From assembly GCA_002917075.1 (NCBI GenBank), contig NTMA01000038.1:62001-126000 (forward strand): DNA of 64,000 nt. Reading direction: 5' to 3'. Positions 31,947 through 44,990 of this stretch are shown here, one piece after another. Numbering within the stretch: the first letter of the stretch is position 1; every line of letters begins with the position of its first letter. The notes beneath the pieces were generated by a model, which saw only the letters and a list, made by a program, of their open reading frames with translations, was not told the origin of the DNA and did no database searches. Made by a program: the position numbers and the translations under genes. Source of the stretch: Hawksworthiomyces lignivorus (taxonomy: Eukaryota > Ascomycota > Sordariomycetes > Ophiostomatales > Ophiostomataceae).

Positions 31947-33857
31947 TCACGGCTTCGCCCGACCCATAAAGCGTGGGTACAGACAGCATGTCCGGACAGT
32001 ATGCTGGTTAGCCAGCCAAGCCAAGAAACGCTCTAGGCCAAGTCCATATCCACCATGCGGCGAAGTACCATACCTATAACGAAGGAGAGAAGAACTTGTT
32101 AGAAAAGAGTACCTCGAATAGACAAAAAACAGGAGTGTGTTAAGGAATACTCACTTCCGCTGGTCGAGATACCAGTAATACGGCTCTGGGTTGAGTCCTT
32201 TGCTCTTGAACGCTGCCATCAGCTCTTCGAACCCATCCATGCGCATCGAACCACCCACGATCTCGCCAACGTTGGGCATCAGCACGTCAACACTCTCCGT
32301 AACCCGGAGATCGGCCGGGTCCTTCTTCATGTAGAAGGCCTTCACCTCCACAGGGAAGTGCGTCAGAAGCACCGGCACATTGAGCGTATCCACCATCTTG
32401 CGCTCGGCCGCCTCGGCAATGTCGTCGCCAAATACGTGAGGCTCGCCTAGCTCGTTGGGCACGGGCGGATCTTGTGCATTGAGCCAGTCGATCGCCTCCG
32501 CGTACCGCATGCGCTTAAACGGCCGCGTCGGTTTCACGAAGCCGGGGTTAAGCAGCTGCACCAGCTCCCGGGCCGCTGGGTCCGCAAGCACAGCGTCGAC
32601 AACGCTGCAGATCATGTCTTCGATGTGCGTGAGCAGATCATCGAAGGCGATGCCGTCCAGCTCGGCTTCGACGTGCGTGTACTCCGACAAATGACGGCGC
32701 GTCAGCGACTTTTCGGCACGGAACGACTTCTCGATACAGTACACGTCACCTAAGCTCGGCAGGCAGGTCTCCAAGTAGAGCTGGGACGACTGCGTCAGAT
32801 ACGCGTCCTCGCTATAGTAGGGCACGCGGAACAGTGTCGAGCCGCCCTCGACTTGCGTCTGCACGAATGCCGGCGGAGAGACTGCCGCAATGCGCCGCTC
32901 CTTATAGGCCAGCACAAATTGCTCGTACAAGATCGACCGCAGCTTGATCACTGCCGACGCCTTGTCACCACGTAGCACCAGGTGCCGCTTGTCCAGCATG
33001 TCCGCCTCCCAGGGATCCTGCTGGCCCGATGCCACAATGTTGGTAATGGCCTCGGTATCGCCTGGCGCCCGGCCGTACACCTCATAGTAATCTACGTGCA
33101 GCTCGCGGCCGTCAGGCGCGGTCGCACCCTCTGGCACCGTGCGCAGCTCGCCATAAAGCCAAAGTGAAGTCTCCTGTGCGAACAGTAAGGCCTCGTACGT
33201 CTGCGTCAGCGGACCCGCCGCTAGCACGCACTGCAGGAAACCGTAGCCGTCTTTGAGCGTTAGGAATGTCGCCTGCTTCTGTACGCGCAAGCGGTGAATG
33301 CGACCGAACACGCGCACGCGCGTGCCTTTGATGTTCTTGGCCGGGTCACCTAGTGGCACGTCTTTCTGCCACAGCTTGATGTTACGGGCCTTGGGAAGAG
33401 CAGGGTCCTCGCTGATGGTGACCGACTTGGCCGCTTCCAGATTCTTTGCACGCTGTTGCCGCTGCTCCTCCTCCTTAGCTAGCACCTGCTCAGCGCGGGC
33501 CAGCTTCTTCTTGTGCCCATCCAATAGGGTCTGCGCCTTCTTTGCTGCGCTCTTGGCTGGCGCCTTCCACTGCAGCCTGGAAGCTTCATCGGCTGGGTCG
33601 CCACCTGTTGGGGTTGTTGTTGAGGACCGCATGAGATACTCCTTGCCAGGCTTATCCAAGTTCTGGATGTAAGCGTGTGCAAGCGACTTGTACGGCTTGG
33701 CTTCTGAGCCATCGGCGGACTCGTCATCCTTGCCAACATCCGTGTCGATATAAACTTGCCCAGCAGCGGGTGGCTCCATCTTCTCGACGCGCACAGCAGG
33801 TTCTTGTGCCGATGCCATGGTGGGTTGCGAGGAAGGCGAGACTAGAGTCGCTTTCAA
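31947..33857 (-). CDS. DED81: Asparaginyl-tRNA synthetase, cytosolic
   Basis: Class IIb synthetase that charges tRNA-Asn. Exons 33857-32155 and 32073-31947 give 609 aa. The N-terminal ~190 residues include a charged coiled segment ([27 protein letters not shown]). The OB anticodon-binding fold follows ([27 protein letters not shown]). Class II motif 2 is visible as [27 protein letters not shown]. The first exon stops after YYWYLDQRK. The second exon supplies motif 3 ([20 protein letters not shown]) and the terminal [18 protein letters not shown], which is essential for ATP binding. The absence of a mitochondrial presequence supports the cytosolic form. The open frame on the opposite strand over exon 2 is only its shadow. 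Confidence 0.96.
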
Positions 33858-36397
33858 CGAAGTGCGCTTTTGCTTCGCTAATCGGGTGCTCTGTTCAACA
33901 GAGTCGATGATCAGTGCTTGTTGGATATGAACTATTCAGCTGCAACAATTGAAATCGTATCAACGAAGTTGACTCTCGGTTTCCCGGTGTTTTTTGTGAT
34001 CTTTGCAACCTAGAGGGCAGAGCAGAAGGGGGGAAAAGTCAGGCTTGAAAAAGGCCAGGTCTGTAGTGGGGTATCAGATATAAAATGCTGTTAGGGTGAA
34101 GGAATTAAGGGCAAGAAGAAAATTAGGCGGGGCTGGCCGACAGCCTTTCTGAGTCACAGTGATTTTCAGGAGGGCTGTCCCGGTTTGAGATTGGGATCTG
34201 ATGTTAGGTCACACCGAACTGAAGAGATAGCCAGCTATTGACAGAGATAATAGAATCCTTTCATAAGATAGGAGGCTCAGTTTCAAAGAGCTTGCTTATA
34301 TCCATATGATATTTTCAACAAAATCGTGACTCATTAAATTATATTCGCCCTTGGGCCTTTTCTCGTTCTTTGAGCGACCTGTCCCTCTTCTTGGCTTCTG
34401 TTCCTACGTTTTGCAATTCCGATAAGAAAAGAATAATCCAAGTGAGACATGAGGTTTTGAAGGCAGGGGCTTTTTGAGACATTCTTGTGTTATCAGCACG
34501 AGGGTCACAACGGCTTGCTTCAAGAAAGTTCTCTTCATAGGTCATTTACCATCCACCCAAGTCATCCACATTGCTGGTACTTAGGCGCACCCAGCTCAAG
34601 CGTCCGTCGTCGGTATAGCTGGCATAGTCGTCCCCCATCAAGCGAATGCGTAGTCCTGCGCGCACTGATGATGCACTGCTAGTATTGCTCCGCAAGCCCT
34701 CTTGGCTAGCAAGAACCTAGACCTGTTGTTCAGCTGGCCTGCTCGGATAGCCAGGTTTGCGGGTATTTGTCAGGATGTCGAGTATCGAGGTATATTTGCG
34801 ATACATGTCAGGATATCTTCCCTCTTAGAATCCTACCTCAACGAAATATCTTTATAGAGCACTGTTAAAGTGACACAACCGAAGCGGCCGCTCGTACATG
34901 GTCCGTAGCAGCCGTAGCACTGGTAACGCTAGGCTATGAGCCTCATAGAGTTTTAAACCACGGACGCCTGAATATGGACGATGATGCTGGTTGGCGGATT
35001 CTCAATTCCTTCAATACCTCCGTCACCTGTATCATGATAACAGTATTATCTATAGGCATGACGGGAATATCTGCACAATCGAAGATGTAAGCCCAGCTGC
35101 GGTACGAGTTCAGCCCGCCGCGGTGGTTCAGCCTACGAAAGGCCGTCTGGTAACTTGAGGCTTGGCGGATGGTCCAGGACCGAAGCCTTACCGGTCTCTT
35201 CCTCGATGAGATCTGGAGGAAAGTAACCGTCGGTTCGAATTTCCGAAAAGAGATGGTGTACACTTCTCGATCAGCTACGGAGGACAAGACACTAGAGAGC
35301 ATTTTCCTCCAGTGTTAGGTAATGGGAACAGCTCAGGCATCTAGAAACCATTGAGACATAACTCAAGCCCCGCGGGCCGATGCCGAAAAAAGAACCTATT
35401 TGATGTTCTTAGCTGCGTTGGACTCTTATCTTCATTACGATATACAGTTAATAAACATTCTGTCAAATCGCAGTGTCATTTAAAAGAAGAAAATTCAATT
35501 GCACTCCGAATCGCCAAACTTTGTCCTATATCAAAAAAAAATTGTGTAAAGAAGAGACGATGGGAAGATCAGAATGGGTAAAGGAAACTGCAGTAGGAAG
35601 AGAAATGTAATCCCCATATAAATTTGCTTTCTTTCCGAATCAGTTCATAAACCAGAAATATTGCGAGTGACGCAAATCAAGAAGGTAAAATTTAGAAGAC
35701 GGCGGCGAATGAAGATTAGGCATTTTGTTCGAATAGAAAGGCTTTAGATGAATGAAGCCGCTGATTGCTGCTTGTTTTTCTCTTCTTGCAAGTAGATGAT
35801 TCGCCTTTAGTTCGGAAACCACTGTTAACTTCCTGTATTCATCTACTGCTCTTTCAGGACCATTGGCTCTCTTTTTCTATTCCTTCGCTCGCTCTTCAGA
35901 CTGCTTGGTTTAAGCATGGTTTATCGTATAGGCCATGATTCACCATCTAATATCTGTACCAGCTGTTCACCAATGCTTCCTGCGTTTTGGTGAATTAGGC
36001 GTATAAAATAGACCAGAGCCAGAGCATCCATATCGATCGCCTGTCACTAGCAAAAGCAAAATATGTACCCACTTCGACGCATTTCTCCTAACAGTGCAAC
36101 TTCATAACCGCTGCCAAAGGAGAAGAGTTCAAACAACTCAAAACAATAGATGACTCGCCTTTCCTCTGCGTGGAGAACTTCGATATTGGCAATTATCCGT
36201 TCAATTAGGAGGTCATGCTGCTTTGCATGCAGCGCCAATAGCCAGAGTCAAAGGGAACGCGAGTGAAGGCGAGGGAGAAAGTAGTGCGGTAGGTGATGTA
36301 AAAGGAAAGGAAGGAGAGGCTCTAGTAAGACGGTGGCAAGGTAAAAGAGAGGCGGTAGAAGGGATCAAATGACCAAGAGAAAAGTCACTTGGCCAAA
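33858..36397. other. 2.5-kb interval with no firmly supported gene
   Basis: Holds the AsnRS promoter at the left and the CDC42 3' region at the right. One open frame at 34943-35302 (-) has a weak resemblance to the RTA1-like membrane family and is discussed as a finding. It has no convincing exon partners, so I do not call it a gene. The rest is AT-rich with scattered stops. Confidence 0.5.
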
Positions 36398-37438
<1,041 letters not shown>

Positions 37439-39436
37439 TGCTGGATCTGAAAATGCCTCTGAGAAAAGGAAACAACGGTCGTGGACTGCGGTCGGGGCTG
37501 GAAGCGGTGGAAAAGATGGACGGATTACGTCTTAGGTTGTGGACGAGTGGTCGGCCTGAAGGATTCTTCGACCTTCGTCGTTTGTTTCGTCGCGTGGCGT
37601 ACTTGGTGGTATGTCGGTTTATTTTTCTTATGTATTTGGGGGTGGTGTTTTGGATGGGTTGGCGCGGACGAGAAGAGATTCGAAGGTAGGCAGAGATATA
37701 GGATAGATGAAGAGTAGGTGTGTTGGTTAAGGTAAGTAGGCGGAGAGGTAGGGTAGGATGGGCAGGATAGTCTGTAGAATGGGGGGAGTCCGAGCCAGGC
37801 AGGGCGGCGAGAGAACCAGCAGGGCAAAACGGGGGATGTATTCATTGACACAGGCAGGTTCATGTGGGCGTTGGCGTCGACGTTAGTCTGTTCCGTCGCT
37901 CACTATCACACTTTCGTTGTCGAAGTGGGGAAAGAGGGGGGTTTATAATTTGCACGGTGTAAAGAAAGGAAAATAGGTATAGTTTGACAGTGGGAAAATG
38001 TCACGGAAGAAGCAGCAAGGGAAAACGCTAAGGGAAAGAAAGGAAGGAAGGAGGAGAGAAAGATGGAAGAAAACTGGCAAACAGCCGGCAGCAAATACTA
38101 AGAGAGAAGGGCTTCTAGGGAATCTAGAAAATGGAAGACGAAAAGAATCCACAGGTAAGAAAGGGACAACGAAGGCCTGGCCCAGAGTAAAATAGGCACT
38201 TAATAGTATGCATGCAAAAGTAAAAAGTGTCGGCATTAATTAAAAGTTTGTTTAACAATGTTTGTAAGAGGCAGTACCTGTAACATGACTTTACGTGCCA
38301 ATGGTGATGACAAGCAGCCATCGACATTGTCGTATTAGCGGACGAGGCGCATACTCGTATAGAGCAAGTACGGAATACTAAGGATAATGGTGTCTTATTT
38401 AATCCCATGTCTTTACATTGTGTTGCGTCTCTCAATTCGTAATATTAAGGACATATCTGCGAGTCCGTAGGACTTGGCAGATTGCGCATTGCAGACCGCC
38501 CAGGCAGAAAACGAAGGGAAAAAACCCCCTAATGAAAGCAACAAAAAGAAGGGCAACAAAAAGGCTTCATTATTAGTGGAATCACAAAATGACTGCTTTT
38601 TATTCGCTCAAATGACTAGCTTTCGTTCTTTCTGGATTTGCTCTGGCTCTATACCAGGACAAGGCGGTCTAAGCATATGCTCTGCTATGCATATTGTCGT
38701 ATTGCGCAGGAAACATATACATACTCTCATAGTCTCAAGACTTTAGTAGATGATAAAGAAGAGCAACGCGACATGTCGCGTTTGTGCAGGACGAAAACGG
38801 ATCATCACAACCAACGGTTCTCTTTTTCGTGTTTTGCGTACCAGCCTGAGGCATTGATTTCGTCACCTCCACATCCCCCAGTCCCCCCTTTCCATCCAAC
38901 TTCGCTTTTTTCTGCTTTTCCCTGCATATACTTGCGTTCCGCCTCTCTCCATTCGACCTGGCCTTCCCTGGTCAGAAGTTGAATATCCCTTGGTCCTCCT
39001 ACTTTCGTTATCGGCCACACTAAAATCCCTTGGTGAAACACGATCCTATTTTCTTGTTCCCTTTTAGAGACCTTCAAAAGGGGTGCACTTTAATGGCACT
39101 CACACCTGTGAAATAGATAAGTGTCGAAGAGCCAGCTGACTGGGAAGTGGCTGTCTACTTGCCTATAACAATTACACCATGTTCGCATATCAGAAGGCAA
39201 AGACGTTTTCTGTCAGCTTTCTATGCTCACCTCATAGTATGATACTCTTTGCACGTTGTGCCTAGCCAAGCCAGCAGGGGGAGTAATGTATTTGCCTTTT
39301 TTTTTTAGAGCCACGAAAAGACGCAGAACCAACGTGGTGCACATGCTTAAGACCAAATACAAGGGCTCAGAGCTGAATAAATACAATGTCATCACACATA
39401 AGAGTACATCGCACTTAATATAGTCTTGGAGCACGC

Positions 39437-39445
39437 TACTCCGTA
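39437..39445 (-). repeat. TACGGAGTA motif copy
   Basis: The + strand reads TACTCCGTA. It lies in the gene-free interval upstream of VMA22. Confidence 0.7.
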
Positions 39446-39767
39446 ATCTTGCTCTGGATAGCGATTGTCCCATACATACGAGAATGACAGACAGCAATAT
39501 ATCCTCAACAAGAGTGGAGAATATATTGTTTTTGTTCGCTGTCCATCAGATCAAGAACGAATATTTCTTGATGCATCGCCAACTATGAATGAAAAAGGTC
39601 CTTTCAACGTATTGATTCTTTCGATTTAGTATTGGCATTTTTTAGTGCTTTGCAACCCATTGCTCTCGCCCTTGGGCCATTCCACGGTTCTAATCTGGAG
39701 ACCTTGAACAGGGAAAGGTATATACATACGTACAAATGTGTCCTTGTCATTTATTTACTTAGGGGCT

Positions 39768-39776
39768 TACGGAGTA
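39768..39776 (+). repeat. TACGGAGTA motif copy
   Basis: Opposite in orientation to the copy at 39437, 331 bp away. Confidence 0.7.
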
Positions 39777-40656
39777 GAATCGCTGGGTTCACCTTTCAAT
39801 ATTGTGAAGTCCGCCAGTAGAGATTGTCAAAATGATCCGTACAAGGGTGCAGGTAACATGCGTTCTAGAAAATCTCCTGGCGTTTTAGGAGTAAGTGTAA
39901 TATAAACTCCCCATCCTCTCGCCAAAAAGGGGCAAAATGAAAGAATAAGGTAAACCCTGTATTTCCGATCCAGGCACATCATTGGGGAGAGCTGCTGCGT
40001 ACCTAGATAACTCAAGGGTCGATTGCAATTCCCGTACTAAGGGATCCCCACAGATGCTCCAATATTACTTCCAAGTCAAGTGTCTTCTCGAAACACTCCC
40101 CGACAATCTGAAACGGAAGATTTTCCGTTGGTTTCCCATGCGGGAAAGGCCATCTCTTTCCTAGTATGTACAAATGACTGCGAGTGTGCTGAGCTAAGAA
40201 TACAATGATTTGTAAAAACACAACTACAGCATCACAATGCTATGCCATAATAATTGTTTATTAAAAACAAGTGTAGTACCGCTATATCAAGTGCGAAGTG
40301 ACGCCCACAAAGAGCTGAAGTGGTCATCATCTAAATATCACAGAAGAAAATATGCTGAGACCTTTTATGTTCTAGAAGATAATATATTTTGATACGCTGT
40401 TCACCATGGGTTTACTATTGTCTTTTAGAGATGGCTCAACAGCGATTTGTTAAAGTACGCTTAATCTATCACTCCCGTACTAGTGCACTCAGGCGGTTTA
40501 TGCAACAAGCGGGTCTTTGGTTCTCTTAGGTGCTAGCAAATTTGGTTGTTGCTCATTAATTTCTGTGAGCTACAGAGAACCGGTAAGCAAATATACAACC
40601 TAAAGCTGGGACACATATAATATAGTTGCAATCTTTTCGGATCACAACCTAGGATC

Positions 40657-41319
40657 ATGACATCAGAAGCTGTTGATGACCTGCTAGCGCGGTATCTTAG
40701 TCTTTTACATGAATACACACGCCTTCGCGCTTTGCTTTCGACCGCCCAGTCCAGCCTGTACAGCCACTTAGCTCGAGCCAATTTTGCTGCAGAACGAGGC
40801 TTCCGCTATGGCCCCGATCATTACGATGGTCGTATGCAAGCAACAGCACGGTTATCTATTGTACTGGGCGATGAGAGCGGCGGCGACAACAAAAACCAGA
40901 AGCCATCTTTTCAGGTCTTTCGGCTAAATCAGGATACGAAGACAGAAACTGCCGAGATCGAAGTCTCAGACGTGAGGGGTGAGGACCAAGTGAATACCGC
41001 AGAACCAAAGAGCGACGAATATCAGAAAGATGCAGACAAGAAACAGAAAGCACAACCACCCAAGGATCCACTACAGTGGTTTGGGATGCTGACGCCAATG
41101 GCTCTGCGCCAGGCGCAGCAAGAGGCAATTGAAGTGATCGACAATGTTGTCCCTCAGCTGGCGTCGGTTGATGCCGCGATGTCCGCTATGGAGATTCAAG
41201 TCCGGCGTGCCCGCAAGCAAAGAGCCCGCGCTGCTGTAGCACTGGAGAAGCAAGAACGGAATATAGCAATTCCAACAGCGGCGGGAAATGGTAATGGCAA
41301 CAATGCCGCTTCTGGTTGA
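40657..41319 (+). CDS. VMA22: V-ATPase assembly factor, VMA22/CCDC115-like
   Basis: Intronless, 220 aa. Vma22 works with Vma12/Vma21 in the ER to assemble the Vo sector of the vacuolar proton pump. The N-terminal helix (AVDDLLARYLSLLHEYTRLRALLSTAQSSLYSHLARANF) and the later block DPLQWFGMLTPMALRQAQQEA followed by VVPQLASVDAAMSAMEIQVRR match the two conserved ends of the family. The middle (about 70-135) is charged and variable. A short Gly/Asn-rich tail ends the protein. The stop lies about 90 bp from that of the convergent oxidoreductase gene. The family is weakly conserved, so the call rests mainly on the DPLxWFG...P motif. Confidence 0.8.
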   Translation: MTSEAVDDLLARYLSLLHEYTRLRALLSTAQSSLYSHLARANFAAERGFRYGPDHYDGRMQATARLSIVLGDESGGDNKNQKPSFQVFRLNQDTKTETAEIEVSDVRGEDQVNTAEPKSDEYQKDADKKQKAQPPKDPLQWFGMLTPMALRQAQQEAIEVIDNVVPQLASVDAAMSAMEIQVRRARKQRARAAVALEKQERNIAIPTAAGNGNGNNAASG

Positions 41320-41410
41320 TATATATAGATAGATAAGTGGCAGCGCGAAAGGGATTGCGTTCAATATATCATATTGTCTTTCTCCACCTCCCTTCTGAAT
41401 CACTCCCAGA

Positions 41411-42940
41411 TCATTCTTTGAGAGCACTCCAGAGATTGTTTAGAGATTCAGCAAGGCTCGGATGTGCCCACACCGCTTCCTCTAGATCCCACCACCGAAG
41501 TCCACCAAGCATGGCTGCCTCCATCGTGGCCATGACCTCACCGCCTTCAATACCTAGACACGTAAAGCCCAAAACTTCCCCCGTCTCAATGTTCACAGTT
41601 GCTTTCATCATGCCTCTAGTTTCATCCGTCTCGAGGGCACGCGCTACGTAATTCATTGGCATGGTGACCGTCTTGATCTTGCGATTTTCATCGCTACCAA
41701 GGCTAGCAGCAGTTACGTCGCGTTCATGCAGGCCAACATGGCCAAGTTGTGGATCAGTATAGACCACGTACGGCACCAAGCGGCGGGATTTGGATGTGGA
41801 CGTTGTCATCAGCTGTCTCTTTCCTTCCTGCTTGGTGTCTCGCTCATTCGACGGCAATAGGTTAGCTCTCAAGATGCGATAGTCATCGTACGACATGTGC
41901 GTAAACGCCGGTCCACCGTGAACATCTCCCATAGCGTATACGCCTGGGGCACTTGTGGCTAGTTGTTCATCGACCATGATGTGGCCGCTGTGCGCCGTCT
42001 TCACGCCTCCTATTTCGAGATTCAGACGCTCGGTGTTTGGCTTGCGGCCCGCCGCAAAGAGAATGTGGCTAATGCGGACACTTTGTTTCGTGGCCTCTGT
42101 GTTGCCGGAACCGGCTATCACGATCTCTGCAGCCAAGGGCAATTCATCTGTTCTGTTGTCGCCAGAAACCGTTGACACAGAAGTCACACCAGCTGACAGA
42201 TGAATGGCAATGCCTTCATCCTGCAGAATTTTCATCAGGCAAAGCGCAACATCCTCATCATCGCGAGGCAGTATCTGATGTCCATGTTGCACAATGGTGA
42301 CGGCTGCACCGAGGCGGCGGAAGAGCTGCCCAAATTCAAGCCCAACATAGCCGCCACCAATTACCAGTAGGTGAGCCGGTACAGTGTCCAGTTCCAGAAT
42401 TGACGTGGAGTTCAGCACACGGGGTCCCAGCCCCTCTAAACCAGGCACATTAGGTGTGGCCGGGCGGCAGCCCGTGTTAAGAAATATCAGTTCACCTTGA
42501 ATGATCGTCTTGTTGCTTCCAACCGTAGTTGTATTGCTCGTTTGTGAGATTTCTAGTGTTCTAGGTCCTACAAATGATGCCTCGCCGCGGATGATTTCCA
42601 CGCCAGCACGTTGTAGGCGCGCCTCTCCTCCATGGCGGAACGTCTCGACAATGTCACGTTGGCGTTGGCGCACTTTAATCATGTCGACAGCAAGATCACG
42701 CGGACCTTGGCTTTTTGACTCGATACCATAGTCGCCAGCGCGAAGCATCAGATGTGCTACGCGACCAGATGCAATCAATGTCTTAGTAGGTGTGCAACCG
42801 TAGTTGATGCAGGTACCGCCGATATGAGCACACTCAACAATAGCCGTTTTTCGGCCGGCTTGCGCAAAGGCAGAAGCAAGTGGGTTGCCTGACTGCCCAG
42901 AGCCGACAACAATGGCATCGTAGCGAATAGGGGAGGTCAT
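41411..42940 (-). CDS. FAD-dependent pyridine nucleotide-disulfide oxidoreductase, mercuric-reductase-like
   Basis: Single exon, 509 aa from the ATG at 42940 (MTSPIRYDAIVVGSGQSGNPLASAF). An upstream in-frame ATG at 42991 would add 17 residues before the FAD fold. The FAD loop GSGQSG, the redox-active pair in GGTCINYGCTPTKT, the NAD(P)H loop VIGGGYVGLEFGQLFRRLG, the second FAD motif GVYAMGDVHGGPAFTH and the C-terminal HPSLAESLNNLW (His-Glu catalytic dyad) are all present. This is the layout of dimeric flavoprotein disulfide reductases. It lacks the N-terminal HMA domain and C-terminal cysteine pair of true MerA, so the substrate is unknown; mercuric reductase is not supported. Bacterial-type architecture without introns could reflect old transfer, but it is common in fungi. 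Confidence 0.88.
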   Translation of the reverse strand: MTSPIRYDAIVVGSGQSGNPLASAFAQAGRKTAIVECAHIGGTCINYGCTPTKTLIASGRVAHLMLRAGDYGIESKSQGPRDLAVDMIKVRQRQRDIVETFRHGGEARLQRAGVEIIRGEASFVGPRTLEISQTSNTTTVGSNKTIIQGELIFLNTGCRPATPNVPGLEGLGPRVLNSTSILELDTVPAHLLVIGGGYVGLEFGQLFRRLGAAVTIVQHGHQILPRDDEDVALCLMKILQDEGIAIHLSAGVTSVSTVSGDNRTDELPLAAEIVIAGSGNTEATKQSVRISHILFAAGRKPNTERLNLEIGGVKTAHSGHIMVDEQLATSAPGVYAMGDVHGGPAFTHMSYDDYRILRANLLPSNERDTKQEGKRQLMTTSTSKSRRLVPYVVYTDPQLGHVGLHERDVTAASLGSDENRKIKTVTMPMNYVARALETDETRGMMKATVNIETGEVLGFTCLGIEGGEVMATMEAAMLGGLRWWDLEEAVWAHPSLAESLNNLWSALKE

Positions 42941-43371
42941 ATTGTGAATAAAACGTATGCCGAATATTTTTATGGAGTTCAATGGCTTCATACATTTGCG
43001 TTGCTATGCAGAATACCTTTTGATCTTCACACAAAGAAAACCCTTTTTTTTTTTTTTTGCTTTGAACCATGTGTGTGTGCCAAAGTTTAATGGAACGAGG
43101 AACAATTCTACGAGATTATAGGCAAGCGATCTCATTCAATGAGCTTTAAATGTTTTCGCTTTTTATGCATGATACTTCAAGGTGCCCGTAAGATGATGTC
43201 AAAGGACAGTACCTTTCTCCTCACACCCCTCAAAGATGAGTAATCTTCTGACACTAGCACTTCAAAGCATTGTGTTTCTCTTGGCGATAAATCGATGCAC
43301 CATATCAAAATTACCACTGGTCGCCTGTCAGCTAAACGCTGTCCCATGGTTTCCATACATCTTGACTCTAT
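42941..43371. promoter_or_regulatory. Intergenic region upstream of the oxidoreductase gene
   Basis: 431 bp between two genes on the - strand, AT-rich with a T14-like tract near 43048. It holds the oxidoreductase promoter and the 3' end of the phosphatase gene. No gene is visible. Confidence 0.5.
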
Positions 43372-44990
43372 TTAAAATCCCGAAGATTCTGGCTTCTCTG
43401 GGAATGCAGGCGCACCCAGATTGCTACGACACTGTTGTTTCCAGTTACGAGGTGTGTATTTATCGACAATATCTTTGAATGCCTCCTGTGAACGTATTGG
43501 TTAATTTCTGTCAAGATAGAAATCAGTAAGCGTAGAAAGGCGCATACCAAAGTGCAGAATGATTCATCTCCCTCTAGATGATTTCCAGGCATCCGACATC
43601 CCGGAACTGTTATAACTTCGTCGTTATAGCGGAGACGTACGTAGTATCCAGCTAGCCTTTTCTTCTCAGTCTCAGTCAGTTCTGGAGTTGGCTTGCGGCC
43701 AATTCCAACAGGTGCTGCAGGCTGCTTGGAAGAAAAGATCGAAGGAAGGAACGAAGACCACCCCTGGTTACTGGTGGGAGGCGAAGCTGCAGAGACAAGG
43801 GTAGCATCTGAACCTGTGTCAGATGATGGCCGTTTGAATAGCTCGACCGCTATGTGGCTTGTAAACGGAGGCCATGCCTGCAGCTTATGGCCAAGGCTTG
43901 TCAACACAGCCGCAAGTGTGGTATCGTGACAGCCGCTGAGGCCAAACTTGAACATGTTGTCTTTGTTGCTTTGGGTACTTTCTGCTTGTGCAACCATCCG
44001 TGCCGTGAGGTCACCCAGCAGGCCTCCAATTCCCAGCGTCCGGTACTCTAGCGATTCCTGGTAGCCTGCAAACCACTCCTCTAAGGCTACTTTCTCAATG
44101 TTTTTTCGACTGCGCTGATCATAGAATTCTGCGGGCAACCTCGTCTCTTGGCCGTGAGCTAGTGTTGCATTGATTGTGTCCATGATACCCGACAGCCGAG
44201 GCCGCCCATCCACAGCCACACGGGGACTGTCGGGGGGTAGCCACTTGCCGATTTTCTTGGTGACATAGGCCAGCTCTTCTGAATCGTTCCATCGGTCAGC
44301 GGCCCGTTGTGCAAACGCTCGCGAAAGTGCCGCAAAGCGCCGGCAGTTGCCATCGTTGGGGAAAAGCGTCTCGTCGGCTGGCGCCCGTGATACGATTGTC
44401 ACGGGAGGCGCGTTTTCCCTGCCGGGGTACAATCCTGTGAATGTCTGCTGTAGAGAATGGAGTGCACGTGGCACAGGAGTCGCTCGCAAATAGAATAGGC
44501 GATCTGCATCGCCTGGTTCAAGCGATCTGGGCAAAAACCCGAGACGCTCAACGTAGAGTTGGCGCAGCCGCTGACCAAGCCGCAGAGTGGTCGCTCGTCC
44601 CGGATCCGTAAGCATGCCCATGTCGCACAGGGCGTCCAGCTCGCCCCGAGCACCTGCAGCTAGGATAGCAGTGTCGTTTTCACCAAACGTCTCCAAGCGC
44701 CGTTTCCACCCGAGCGTAGTCAATGGCTTCGTGGCAGAACTGCCGCCACCGATGCCGACATCGACAACTCCGAGATCCTGGTCATCGTGGAGGACACTAG
44801 CTTTAAATTGCTTCACAGCCGAGCAGTACGGCCAGAAGGGGTGTAATCCGGCCTGCTGAAATCGAGGAGAAACTGGCGTGCGCTCACCGTGGCGCATTAA
44901 GATCTGGACCAGCTGCAGCTCAAGGCCAGCTGGAAAGAGCTGCCGTAGCTCCTCATCAGTGTAAGGCTTCCGCGGTACGAGACTGGTCAT
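43372..44990 (-). CDS. Histidine acid phosphatase (branch 2), cytosolic, ACP6-like
   Basis: Exons 44990-43548 and 43485-43372 give 518 aa. The nucleophile motif RHGERTP is at residues 33-39 (LQLVQILMRHGERTPVSPRFQ), and the distal proton-donor motif is in LSGCHDTTLAAVLTSLG. There is no signal peptide, unlike secreted phytases and acid phosphatases, so it probably works inside the cell. Closest in layout are the lysophosphatidic acid phosphatase (ACP6) relatives of fungi. The substrate cannot be read. The 62-nt terminal intron is supported because it adds EAFKDIVDKYTPRNWKQQCRS, a family-like C-terminus. The start is taken at 44990 because MTSLVPRKPYTDEEL is the conserved beginning; an upstream ATG at 45083 adds a Ser/Pro-rich stretch through a G12 homopolymer. 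Confidence 0.88.

Larger units (their letters stand above)
37439..40656. other. 3.2-kb interval: CDC42 leader/promoter and unassigned DNA
   Basis: From 37439 to about 38140 the + strand is purine-rich, mirroring a CT-rich leader and promoter on the CDC42 strand. The remainder is AT-rich. It contains two TACGGAGTA copies (39437-39445 and 39768-39776) and no recognisable coding sequence. Confidence 0.55.

Noticed and set aside
31861..32079. 72-codon open frame on the + strand starting MSPEQLPSPARQ
   Set aside because: It is the antisense of the second exon and intron of the asparaginyl-tRNA synthetase gene, whose motif 3 lies on the other strand.
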